Of a stretch of 23,592 bases of DNA, positions 1 through 7,664 are shown piece by piece. How positions within the stretch are numbered: position 1 is the stretch's first letter; every line of letters begins with the position of its first letter. The stretch comes from JAERML01 sp035687895. GTDB taxonomy: Bacteria > Bacteroidota > Ignavibacteria > UBA10030 > UBA6906. The notes below the pieces were generated by a model, which was not told where the DNA came from, did no database searches, and worked only from the letters and a program-made list of their open reading frames with translations. Both the position numbers and the translations under genes were made by a program. The stretch covers positions 1 to 23,592 of the forward strand of contig DASRUE010000179.1 in assembly GCA_035687895.1 (NCBI GenBank), in the 5' to 3' direction.

Positions 1-89
1 GGGAGAAACCTACCAACTGCGGGAATCCATCTGCGAAGTGCGGGAAAAGAGGTAATCCTGCAAGAGACCGGTCGGCAAAGGGAAATGAG

Positions 90-2741
90 TCAGCCGGCGT
101 CTGGAGATGAATCCGGGTGCTTCCACAACCCTCTGAAGTACCCTTCCGCTGTCTGCTCCAGATACGGATGAAAACGCTGTGGGAGGTTTTTGGTCTTGGG
201 TTTCAAGAGCGACCGCGTCGACTCCCATGGCTGCGTCGTATCAACCGCCCCGGATATGTTGGAAAGATACTCCATCAGTTTCTTCCGGACCCTTTCATTC
301 ACGACGTCATCGGCCGAAAGGGAAATATGTCGAATGGCCTTCTCAACATCGAACCCCTGTTCAACAAATATCTTGAGACATTGACCGCGGAGGTGCTCTG
401 CCACCGTCCCGCGATTCAACCCTCCCAGCTCTTCCGCCGTTTCAGAAACAGAGTTTCGCGAGAACCCCTTCTCGCGCACCGATTCCAGGATCTGATCTTC
501 GATGGCTATGCCACCTTTCACGGCTGATCCAACCTCCTCTGAGAGGTCCTTCACGTTAATCATGTTTCGCTGCTCTGCTTTTGCCAACAGCACAGCACGC
601 GTAATGACACTCTCCAATTCCCGGATATTACCCCGCCAACCGTGACTCTGCAGCGCGTCCATTACATTTTTTGAAACTCGCATCCCGCTCCCATCCCGCA
701 CCAGAAAGTGATTGATCAGCAATGCGATATCCTCCTGACGATCCCGAAGAGGAGGAAGACTGACCGTAAGAACATTCAAGCGATAATAGAGATCCTCCCG
801 GAATTGCTTGTTGTTCACCTCCGCCTTCAGATCCTTATTGGTTGCAGCAAGTATACGCACATTCACTTTGATCGTCTTTGTTCCACCAACCCTCTCCAGC
901 TCCCCCTCCTGTAACACGCGAAGGAGTTTCAACTGGAAGGCCTCATTCACCTCACCGATCTCGTCAAGGAAGATGGTCCCGCCATCAGCCAGCTCGAACC
1001 GCCCGAGCTTGTCTTTCACGGCACCTGTGAATGCGCCCTTCTCATGTCCGAACAGTTCACTTTCCAGAAGGTTCTCAGACAAGGCACCGCAGTTAACAGC
1101 AATGAACGGCCCCTGTGCGCGGGTGCTCCGTTTGTGGATCGCGCGGGCAACGAGCTCCTTGCCTGTGCCACTTTCTCCAAGTATAAGCACCGGCGCATCA
1201 CTGCCGGCAATCTTTCTTATGAACTCGATAACGGGCTGCATCTTCCCCGAAGTGTCAAACACAATCCCCTCAAACTCACCCGTGACGGACTCGATCTCAC
1301 CGGCATCTGGATTGTACGCCTCCATGTCGTCCGCTTTGGACATGAGGGAATGCATCTCCGCCTTGTATCTTCTGATTTCTTCCAATAATTCTTTGGTTCT
1401 GTCGGCCGTCCGTGTCGTTTCGAAGTCAAGTAGTTCCCGCTCCAACAACGCAACCTTTGCTTCCCTATCGCGCAATACCGCTGAGATAGACTCCTTCTCC
1501 GCCTGCAGACTCCCAACCTGCTCGCGGACGCGTCGGTGTTGATAAAAAAGGGACGTTACCGTTGTCCCGAGTGCGACGACTAACAGTCCTGTCAGAGGCA
1601 TGATCAATGCACCTGCAACGAACAAGAGGTAGGATAGAGCAACAAGCGTTGCAGGGATGGCAATTGCAACGACTTTGTTGGCTGGTGATGACAGAAACAG
1701 GATAGCTCCCGCACATCCAAGCCCAACGAGGACGGATATCAGATACGTGACGAGCAACGGAGGAGAAGATGCAAAGCCTGAGCTTAACGCGTTGTCAAGA
1801 AACACGGCGTGCAATCCCACCGAAGGGTATCGCGTATCCACAGGAGTAGGAAGGGGAAAGACACTCCCTCCTGTGGCTGTGACGGTCACAAGAACTATCT
1901 TGCCTTTGAACGAGCCCACGGGCACAGATGGAGAGCGGCCCATACGAAGTGCATCATAGGATCTCAGCACCTCCAGAAACGGATAAGCAGTAAATACGGA
2001 GAACCTTCCCGGGTAATTCAGTATTGCAAGGCCGTCCCCAGTGTTGATAACGCTTGTTGCCTTCCCTTCCGTCAGGATGGAAAGCCCTTGTCCATCATAG
2101 ACCAGTGATGCCCGGCTGGCACCCTGATAGACCCTCAGGATTTCGACCGAAAACGCCGGCACAATTCCGCTGTCGGAAGCCACGAACAAAGGGACGCGCC
2201 AATCCTCTGAGAGATTGAGATGGCCAATCCCGGCAGCACCGCGGGCAAGATCGGGGAGGAGGGTGTGGAGTTGGGAGCCATCAAATGCAGGGCTATGCAC
2301 GTTGGGGAATGAGAATACCGGGATGAGCCAATGAGCCTCCAAGCCTGTTGCCGTCCGTTCGGTCGCCTGGAAATAGGTTGCAAGCACCACATTTCCGGCG
2401 TTGCGGACAACACTGGCAAAGAGATCATCGTATTCGGGGTACTCAGGGTTCTGCCCTTCAAAGACAACATCAATTCCAATTGCCTTCACGCGAAGATCAC
2501 TGAGCGCTTTGACCATGAGCGCATAGAAATTTCGCCTCATAGGCCGTCCCAACGATGCCACGGCATCGTCATCGATATAGACGATCACAATATTGGTATC
2601 GGCCTTTCGATCACCACGGAGACTGTATTTCAATCCCGTGATCTGGTCTTCCACCGTGGCAAGGGGGGAATGAAGGACGCCCACCAGCAACACGAAGACG
2701 AATGTGAGAAGCAACCAAAACGGAACGCGGGGGATGGTCAT
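90..2741 (-). CDS. CHASE2 transmembrane sensor fused to sigma-54 AAA+ activator
   Basis: This is a predicted one-component membrane sensor and sigma-54-dependent transcription activator of 883 residues. A TM helix (about 8-26) is followed by a CHASE2-type extracytoplasmic domain (about 30-320). Three closely packed TM helices lie at about 329-400, and a charged coiled coil at about 402-470. The AAA+ domain (about 490-730) has Walker A GESGTGKE (522-529), an intact GAFTGA sigma-54 contact loop (569-574), Walker B FLDE (591-594) and the FREDLYYRL arginine-finger region (647-655). The C-terminal part has a possible HTH (about 760-790) and a roughly 90-residue tail unlike the usual short Fis domain. 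No receiver domain is present. It overlaps the upstream EnvC-like gene by 4 bp (ATGA), so it is translationally coupled to an envelope operon. The assignment as an activator is strong; ligand and target genes are unknown. Confidence 0.93.
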   Translation of the reverse strand: MTIPRVPFWLLLTFVFVLLVGVLHSPLATVEDQITGLKYSLRGDRKADTNIVIVYIDDDAVASLGRPMRRNFYALMVKALSDLRVKAIGIDVVFEGQNPEYPEYDDLFASVVRNAGNVVLATYFQATERTATGLEAHWLIPVFSFPNVHSPAFDGSQLHTLLPDLARGAAGIGHLNLSEDWRVPLFVASDSGIVPAFSVEILRVYQGASRASLVYDGQGLSILTEGKATSVINTGDGLAILNYPGRFSVFTAYPFLEVLRSYDALRMGRSPSVPVGSFKGKIVLVTVTATGGSVFPLPTPVDTRYPSVGLHAVFLDNALSSGFASSPPLLVTYLISVLVGLGCAGAILFLSSPANKVVAIAIPATLVALSYLLFVAGALIMPLTGLLVVALGTTVTSLFYQHRRVREQVGSLQAEKESISAVLRDREAKVALLERELLDFETTRTADRTKELLEEIRRYKAEMHSLMSKADDMEAYNPDAGEIESVTGEFEGIVFDTSGKMQPVIEFIRKIAGSDAPVLILGESGTGKELVARAIHKRSTRAQGPFIAVNCGALSENLLESELFGHEKGAFTGAVKDKLGRFELADGGTIFLDEIGEVNEAFQLKLLRVLQEGELERVGGTKTIKVNVRILAATNKDLKAEVNNKQFREDLYYRLNVLTVSLPPLRDRQEDIALLINHFLVRDGSGMRVSKNVMDALQSHGWRGNIRELESVITRAVLLAKAEQRNMINVKDLSEEVGSAVKGGIAIEDQILESVREKGFSRNSVSETAEELGGLNRGTVAEHLRGQCLKIFVEQGFDVEKAIRHISLSADDVVNERVRKKLMEYLSNISGAVDTTQPWESTRSLLKPKTKNLPQRFHPYLEQTAEGYFRGLWKHPDSSPDAG

Positions 2742-3949
2742 TTCTTGCCGAGCCAGAGTTCGGGGTTCTGTTTCTCGCGATCTTTCCAGAGTTCAAAATG
2801 GAGACGCGGTCCATCCAGTGACTCGCCACTTGTGCCGATAATGTGTCCTTCCGGAATCTTCTGTCCCTGGGTGACGTTGATATCTGCCAAATGGGAGTAG
2901 ACCGTCCGGTAGCCTCCGTAATGGTCGATGATAACGATATTTCCATATGATGGAAGCCACCAGATCGTCGCCACGTCACCTTCGGCCACAGCAGTTACCT
3001 GCGACCCCGCCTTCACTGCGATGTCGATCCCGGTGTTCTGCGTGATCGTTTTCAGCGTGGGGTGCTTTTGGTTGCCGAACTTCGCCACCACTGCGCCTTC
3101 GCCCACCGGCCATCGGAGTCTTCCTTTTCGCGTTTCAAATGCTCCTGCCGCAGGCGGGGGTTGCGGCAAACCTCCTGTGCGTTCCCGCTCTGCGGCTTCG
3201 CGTTCCTTTCGTAAGCGGTCCTGCTCGATCAGTTCCGTAATGAGGTTTTCCAGCTCCCTTGCAGATTGTAACCGGCGATTCAGTTCGCGCTGGATTGATT
3301 TTTTGTCTTTTCGGATCTGGAGAAGTGCATCCTTTCTGTCCGCAACCAATGCTGCAAGCTTGTCTTCTTCCGCCGCCTTCTCCGCAATGACCCGTCGTTC
3401 TTCGCTTAACTGTTGTTGGAGTTTCGCCTGCGACTCTTCGAGCTCCGTTTTTTTGTGGGTGATTTTGTCAGCGTCTTTTTTTCGCTGTGTGGAGAACCGC
3501 TTCAGATACTCTGCGCGGATGTAGAACTGATTGATCGACCTCGAGGAAAAAAGGAGCTCCAAGTCATGGATGTGCCCTGATTTGTAGACGGAGGTAACGT
3601 AACGGCCATAGTGCTTCTTGAGAAAGCTCAGTTGATCCTCCTGTTTTCTGATCTCCTTCCGTGTCCGGTTGATAGTATCCTGGAGGTCACGCTCCTGCGC
3701 TCGAAGTCTTCCGATCAACCGTCGGACGAGGGTTGCCTTCCGATCATACGTATCGAGCAACTCCAGCGTGGACTTCTCCTCCTGCAACTGCATCTTGATC
3801 TGTTGTTCGAATTTACTGATCTGGCTACGCAGAGACTGGAGCTCCACCTGGTGTTTCTTAATTTCATCGCTTGTCGAGGAATACGTTACTGCCGCCACCA
3901 ACACCAGAAGAGTTGCCAACAGGTATGTGAGAAATGAGTGAGCGGGCAT
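2738..3949 (-). CDS. EnvC/NlpD-like murein hydrolase activator, degenerate LytM (M23) domain
   Basis: This 403-residue envelope protein has an N-terminal hydrophobic signal or anchor (about 5-23), a long coiled coil (about 27-255), a Pro-rich linker and a C-terminal LytM/M23 domain (about 275-400). This is the architecture of EnvC, which activates periplasmic amidases during septum splitting. Active-site residues are partly lost: the HxGID metal motif reads NTGID (N305 in place of His, D309 kept), and the HLH motif reads RLH (R382 in place of the first His, H384 kept). H353 in YSHL is present. Loss of these residues favours a non-catalytic activator over an endopeptidase. The ATG abuts the stop of the DUF4292 gene and has no clear Shine-Dalgarno, consistent with translational coupling. 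Confidence 0.9.
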   Translation of the reverse strand: MPAHSFLTYLLATLLVLVAAVTYSSTSDEIKKHQVELQSLRSQISKFEQQIKMQLQEEKSTLELLDTYDRKATLVRRLIGRLRAQERDLQDTINRTRKEIRKQEDQLSFLKKHYGRYVTSVYKSGHIHDLELLFSSRSINQFYIRAEYLKRFSTQRKKDADKITHKKTELEESQAKLQQQLSEERRVIAEKAAEEDKLAALVADRKDALLQIRKDKKSIQRELNRRLQSARELENLITELIEQDRLRKEREAAERERTGGLPQPPPAAGAFETRKGRLRWPVGEGAVVAKFGNQKHPTLKTITQNTGIDIAVKAGSQVTAVAEGDVATIWWLPSYGNIVIIDHYGGYRTVYSHLADINVTQGQKIPEGHIIGTSGESLDGPRLHFELWKDREKQNPELWLGKK

Positions 3950-4729
3950 CTAGCGAATAACGGTGTGAGCGTTGATTGGAATGGAAAACTCGAACGAGGG
4001 GTGTGGATCGTTCAGTGTAATGGAAGAATATGCAACCGAAAGTTGGCGCCCTTGCCCGGGAAACCGGACCCGGACCCGCCGCGGGACCCTGATGCCATCC
4101 TGTTCGGTCATCGCTGAGGATGACGCATCCATGACCAGACGATTCTCGCTGTCGCGGAGTTCATACCTCGTCACCAGAAAGTCCTCATGATCCACCCAAT
4201 AGGTCGCGGCGCCGAGGTCGCTCCGAAACGAGAGGCGAAACAACCCTTCGTCCACCGTGTATGACTCCACCGATACTTGCTCGGAGGGAAGGGGGAACGA
4301 ACCTGAGAATGCGTCCATGATCTGGTCATACGTCATGTCGAACGGTATGACGCTTCTGATGGCCCCCGCTGTCGGCACACCGGTCATCACCCGGTTCTCC
4401 ATGCTGTTGTACATCACGTATTTCTCTCTGCTCAGGAACAGCGTTCCCACATCGATACCGAACGGACCTTCGAGGGTAACAAGGAGTGAGTCCGGCCTCT
4501 TGAGTGATAGTTCAAACGCCGCGCTCCCGGCAAACTCAGGACCTTCGAATGACACCGTCCCCCTCCCGACAACTGTGCGCAGCTTCTGCCCCTCATGGGC
4601 GACGCGGGCAATCAACTCTGAGGCAGGGACCGCCCTAGTGTCCAGTTCTATCTCCGCTCGTCGCGGCGAGCACGATGAAAGCAGTGCGACAAAAGCAACA
4701 ATCGCAAAAGATCCGCTCACTCGCACCAT
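3950..4729 (-). CDS. DUF4292-family (LolB-like) outer-membrane lipoprotein
   Basis: This 259-residue lipoprotein has an N-terminal hydrophobic segment ending in a lipobox, LSSC, with the lipidated Cys at residue 20. The rest is rich in beta-strand-like alternation, with phrases such as LLVTLEGPFGIDVG and YWVDHEDFLVTRYEL. That pattern matches DUF4292, which is related to the LolB/LolA lipoprotein-carrier fold and whose exact role is not settled. It starts inside the stop codon of the upstream TPR gene (TGATG, 1-bp overlap) and ends directly next to the EnvC-like start, so it sits firmly inside the operon. The family call rests on pattern recognition and context, not on a profile search. Confidence 0.8.
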   Translation of the reverse strand: MVRVSGSFAIVAFVALLSSCSPRRAEIELDTRAVPASELIARVAHEGQKLRTVVGRGTVSFEGPEFAGSAAFELSLKRPDSLLVTLEGPFGIDVGTLFLSREKYVMYNSMENRVMTGVPTAGAIRSVIPFDMTYDQIMDAFSGSFPLPSEQVSVESYTVDEGLFRLSFRSDLGAATYWVDHEDFLVTRYELRDSENRLVMDASSSAMTEQDGIRVPRRVRVRFPGQGRQLSVAYSSITLNDPHPSFEFSIPINAHTVIR

Positions 4730-6456
4730 CAGAGTGTCCCGCGTGCGATCTTCTCGCGGAGGGACGCGTTGTTCTCATCAAGCTTGAGTGCAATACCCCA
4801 TTGCTCCAGCGCGCGCTCCCGGTCGTTCATCCGGTAGTAGATATCTCCGAGATGTTCATACACCACGGAGCTTGCATCGCCTTTTTCGATGGCTTGTTTG
4901 ACATACCGCTCGGCTTCGTCGTATCTCCCCAGTCGGAAATAGACCCACCCGATGGTGTCGAGGTAGGAGGAGTTGTCAGGCTGAGCCTCAACTGCCTTGG
5001 TGGCCATCGCGAGAGCACGGTCCAGCTGGAGATTCCGGTCAGCCAGACTGTACCCGTAGTTATTCAGGATCAGTACGTTGTTCGGATCAATCTTCAACGC
5101 TTCCTCATACAGCCTGTCCGAGTCCTCATATCTCTTCATACCATCGTAGACAAGGGCAAGTTGGGAAATGACGTTGATGTCCCGGGAATTCAACTGGCGC
5201 GCACGCTCGAGCACTTTCACGGCATCCACATTTTGCCCCACACGGCTATATGCCACTCCGAGGAAAAAATTGACTCGAAAATCATCGGGGAGGATCCGGA
5301 TCGCGCTTTCCAGAATCTTCACTACCTCGGCGAAATTGTTCTTCTCCAGGAATACCGAAGACAAGTACACCCACGCATCGGCGTTGCCGCTGGACAGCTC
5401 CGTTACTTTGCGGAAGTTGCGCACCGCAAGAGAATCGTCGTGCGATAGTGCACCGATCGCCCCCAAGAACCAGTATGCCCGCCAATCCTCAGGGTGTTCC
5501 TGCTGGATTCGCTCGAAGACTGTCCTGGTTCGTGGGAGGAGCGTGGAATCCTTCTCCACCTGGCCAAAGTAGACCTCGCCGATCCGGAGTTTCGTCTCCA
5601 CATTCACCGAATCGCGCACGAGTATCTTCTCAAACTCGCGCCCCGCCTGATCATACTCTCCCCTGAGCAAATGGACGGCGGCGGCCTCGGCGGCATAGTC
5701 GAGATTGTCCGGGTTCATTTGCAGCAATTCGGCGTATACGGGAAGGGCCTCCTCGTACCGCTGGGCTCTGACGTACGCCTGGGCCAGCGTTCGCTTCAAA
5801 TCGGGATTGGAAGGATCAACCTCTACCATCTGTCGCAGCGCATCTGCAGCCTTCCCGAACTGTCCCATGGAGTTGTTTAACTCGGCGATCTGGAGGAGGA
5901 CGTTCCATTCCGGTCCGAAGCGCTGGACCATTGATTCATAGACTTCGAGTGCCTTGAGAGGTTTGCGCGCTTGATGCAGACGGGCAAGACTGAACCATGC
6001 CTCGATGCTGCTGGAATCGCGCTTGATAATTTCCTCATACTGCTCCGCTGCGGCGTCCAACTCGAACGCTCCGACATAGACTTCGGCAAGCATTCGACGA
6101 TATTCCAGCTTCTCCGGTGCACGGCGCACTGCCTGCCTGGCGGCATCGATTGCGAGAGAATGTTTGTTGAGCTCCGAATAGCACTTGGAGAGTGCAAAAT
6201 ATATCGCGTGGTCTTCCTCGTACCGGAGTGCGTCCTGATATTCAAGCACCGCTTTGGCGTAGTCACCCTTCATTTCAAAGAGGGAGCCATCAATAAAGTG
6301 TTGAAGTGCCTTTTCGTGTGCCAGCTGAGCGGCGGGGGTTCGCGTGACTCTCTTTTCCTGGCCGACTGCAGATCCCTGCGATGCTTCTTTTTCGGAGGCG
6401 CATCCTGCAAGCACGCCCGCCAATAGCACCACCATCACAAGCCACCCACGTATCAT
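4729..6456 (-). CDS. TPR-repeat outer-membrane lipoprotein
   Basis: This 575-residue protein consists almost entirely of tetratricopeptide repeats (roughly 11-14) after a lipoprotein signal, GVLAGC, with Cys 19. Typical TPR spacing is seen in segments such as ALRYEEDHAIYFALSKCY, AQRYEEALPVYAELLQMNP and DTIGWVYFRLGRYDEAE. TPR lipoproteins of this sort usually scaffold envelope complexes. I chose the ATG at 6456 because GAGG stands 5 nt upstream and the signal peptide begins exactly there. A GTG at 6483 would add nine charged residues in front of the signal peptide. It is the first gene of the operon with DUF4292, the EnvC-like gene and the CHASE2 activator, and has a good promoter about 40 bp upstream. 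Confidence 0.88.
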   Translation of the reverse strand: MIRGWLVMVVLLAGVLAGCASEKEASQGSAVGQEKRVTRTPAAQLAHEKALQHFIDGSLFEMKGDYAKAVLEYQDALRYEEDHAIYFALSKCYSELNKHSLAIDAARQAVRRAPEKLEYRRMLAEVYVGAFELDAAAEQYEEIIKRDSSSIEAWFSLARLHQARKPLKALEVYESMVQRFGPEWNVLLQIAELNNSMGQFGKAADALRQMVEVDPSNPDLKRTLAQAYVRAQRYEEALPVYAELLQMNPDNLDYAAEAAAVHLLRGEYDQAGREFEKILVRDSVNVETKLRIGEVYFGQVEKDSTLLPRTRTVFERIQQEHPEDWRAYWFLGAIGALSHDDSLAVRNFRKVTELSSGNADAWVYLSSVFLEKNNFAEVVKILESAIRILPDDFRVNFFLGVAYSRVGQNVDAVKVLERARQLNSRDINVISQLALVYDGMKRYEDSDRLYEEALKIDPNNVLILNNYGYSLADRNLQLDRALAMATKAVEAQPDNSSYLDTIGWVYFRLGRYDEAERYVKQAIEKGDASSVVYEHLGDIYYRMNDRERALEQWGIALKLDENNASLREKIARGTL

Positions 6457-6493
6457 CTTATCCTCATAGACGATTTCCTCCACCTGTGCTGAA

Positions 6494-6522
6494 AATATAC
6501 CGATTCACGGTTTTAATAACAA
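6494..6522 (-). promoter_or_regulatory. Sigma-70-type promoter for the envelope operon
   Basis: On the minus strand, a -35 box TTGTTA (6517-6522) and a -10 box TATATT (6494-6499) are separated by exactly 17 bp. This would start transcription near 6487, about 30 nt before the TPR gene ATG. The -10 matches the consensus at 5 of 6 positions and the -35 at 4 of 6. Confidence 0.55.
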
Positions 6523-6565
6523 GCTAACCTGTTCCCACATACACGCCTGATAATATCTTCCTTCC

Positions 6566-6594
6566 TTGACATCAACTGGAGTTTTGACTATCCT
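6566..6594 (+). promoter_or_regulatory. Sigma-70-type promoter for the ATP-grasp gene
   Basis: A perfect -35 box TTGACA (6566-6571), a 17-bp spacer and TATCCT (6589-6594, 4 of 6 consensus) lie directly upstream of the ATP-grasp gene. The expected transcript start is near 6601, giving a leader of only about 20 nt. It is divergent from the envelope-operon promoter. Confidence 0.55.
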
Positions 6595-6621
6595 GCTACC
6601 CGAAACAGCGTGCGAAGGTTC

Positions 6622-7530
6622 ATGTCAGACCATTTCGATCTTGCGGTCGCCTGGGATTGGGAATTCGATCGGAACTTCATCGGAGTTCTCGAAGCCCAGG
6701 TTCACGCGCACAAGCTCCGCTTCTATTCCGTCACACATCATAACACGCACGAGACTCTCCGACGATTGACCAAGGGGGACCTGACCTTCGGCGCCTTCCT
6801 TGATCGTGCATCGGAATCGGATGAGAACTTCGCTCCCCTTTCGCGCCACCTTAGAAAATCCTCTCTTCTCTATCTCAACCCCCCCGAGGCTGTGCACCAT
6901 GCCATCGACAAGGCAACCATGCATCTTGAATTCCTTGCGAAAGGAATCGAGGTCCCATTCACCATTATTATTTCCCCTTTCAACAAGAAGAAAGAGGTGG
7001 AATTGAGCTTGAGCGACCTTGCCCAGCTCGGTCGCCCCTTCATCGTCAAACCGGCGAACACTACGGGGGGTGGGATCGGGGTCATCCTCGGGGCAGAAAC
7101 ATTGAAGGACGTGATTGAGTCGCGCCAACGCCACAAGAACGACAAGTACCTCCTCCAGGAAAAGATCACACCGGCCCAGTTCCTCGGGCGGAAGGGATGG
7201 TTTCGCGTCTTCTCTGCGTGTGGCATGACTCTCCCTTGCTGGTGGGACGATGAGACACACAAGTACAAAATGATCACGAAGAATGAAGTGACCGGTCACG
7301 GGCTGCGCCAGTTGATGACCATTACCAGGAAGATCCTGGACGTCTGTCGCCTCGATTTCTTTTCAACCGAGATTGCCGTAACGCGTGAGAAAAAGTTTGT
7401 AGTGGTCGATTACGTTAATGATATCTGCGACATGCGGCTGCAGTCAAAGCACGAGGATGGCGTCCCGGATATGGTGGTGAGCGAGATCTGCCGACGGATT
7501 GCACGGCATGTACGGTCCGCGTCACGATAG
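6622..7530 (+). CDS. Orphan ATP-grasp-fold protein, substrate unknown
   Basis: This is a 302-residue soluble protein with an ATP-grasp layout. The nucleotide-binding strand and Gly-rich loop read PFIVKPANTTGGGIGV (about 139-154), followed by a YLLQEKI strand (about 176-182). A C-terminal acidic metal-binding segment reads VVVDYVNDICDMRLQSK (about 260-276), where D263 and N266 take the place of the usual Glu/Asn pair. ATP-grasp enzymes join a carboxylate to an amine or thiol through an acyl phosphate. The N-terminal 95 residues, with an AWDWEFDRNF motif, would supply the substrate site. No pathway neighbours identify the substrate. I chose the ATG at 6622, preceded by GAAGG; an in-frame GTG at 6610 has no RBS. 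The fold is fairly secure, the function unknown. Confidence 0.75.
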   Translation: MSDHFDLAVAWDWEFDRNFIGVLEAQVHAHKLRFYSVTHHNTHETLRRLTKGDLTFGAFLDRASESDENFAPLSRHLRKSSLLYLNPPEAVHHAIDKATMHLEFLAKGIEVPFTIIISPFNKKKEVELSLSDLAQLGRPFIVKPANTTGGGIGVILGAETLKDVIESRQRHKNDKYLLQEKITPAQFLGRKGWFRVFSACGMTLPCWWDDETHKYKMITKNEVTGHGLRQLMTITRKILDVCRLDFFSTEIAVTREKKFVVVDYVNDICDMRLQSKHEDGVPDMVVSEICRRIARHVRSASR

Positions 7531-7573
7531 CGGAATGAGGAAGAAGAGGGATTCTGGCTTTACAATGGCAGGC

Positions 7574-7602
7574 TTGACATTGCTCACATGGTTTGATACA
7601 TT
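7574..7602 (+). promoter_or_regulatory. Sigma-70-type promoter for the CpoB-like gene
   Basis: A perfect TTGACA (7574-7579), a 17-bp spacer and TACATT (7597-7602, 4 of 6 consensus) precede the lipoprotein gene. The resulting leader is about 55 nt and contains a strong AAGGAGGA Shine-Dalgarno at 7649-7656. Confidence 0.5.
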
Positions 7603-7664
7603 GGGGGCATTATAAGCGGGTTATTCGAAAACACTGAACAATCACAGTAAGGAGGAACTCCCCA

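Noticed and set aside
1..89. Left-edge sequence downstream of the CHASE2 gene
   Set aside because: I see no gene start, terminator stem or repeat in these bases.
808..1542. Plus-strand open frame of 244 codons antisense to the CHASE2-sigma-54 gene
   Set aside because: It lies wholly opposite a gene with intact AAA+ motifs; the product is Ser-rich and low in complexity, with no recognisable domain.
2331..2900. Plus-strand open frame of 189 codons across the EnvC/CHASE2 junction
   Set aside because: It is a shadow of two well-supported overlapping minus-strand genes.
6457..6483. Upstream GTG start for the TPR lipoprotein
   Set aside because: It would put nine charged residues before the lipoprotein signal, while the ATG at 6456 has GAGG at a good distance.
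6625..7299. Minus-strand open frame of 224 codons opposite the ATP-grasp gene
   Set aside because: The plus strand has a promoter and an ATP-grasp loop; the antisense product shows no family features.
7563..7590. Sigma-54-like element (TGGCAG followed by TTGC) upstream of the CpoB-like gene
   Set aside because: The spacing between the GG and GC elements is three bases too long for a -24/-12 promoter, and a TTGACA promoter overlaps it.
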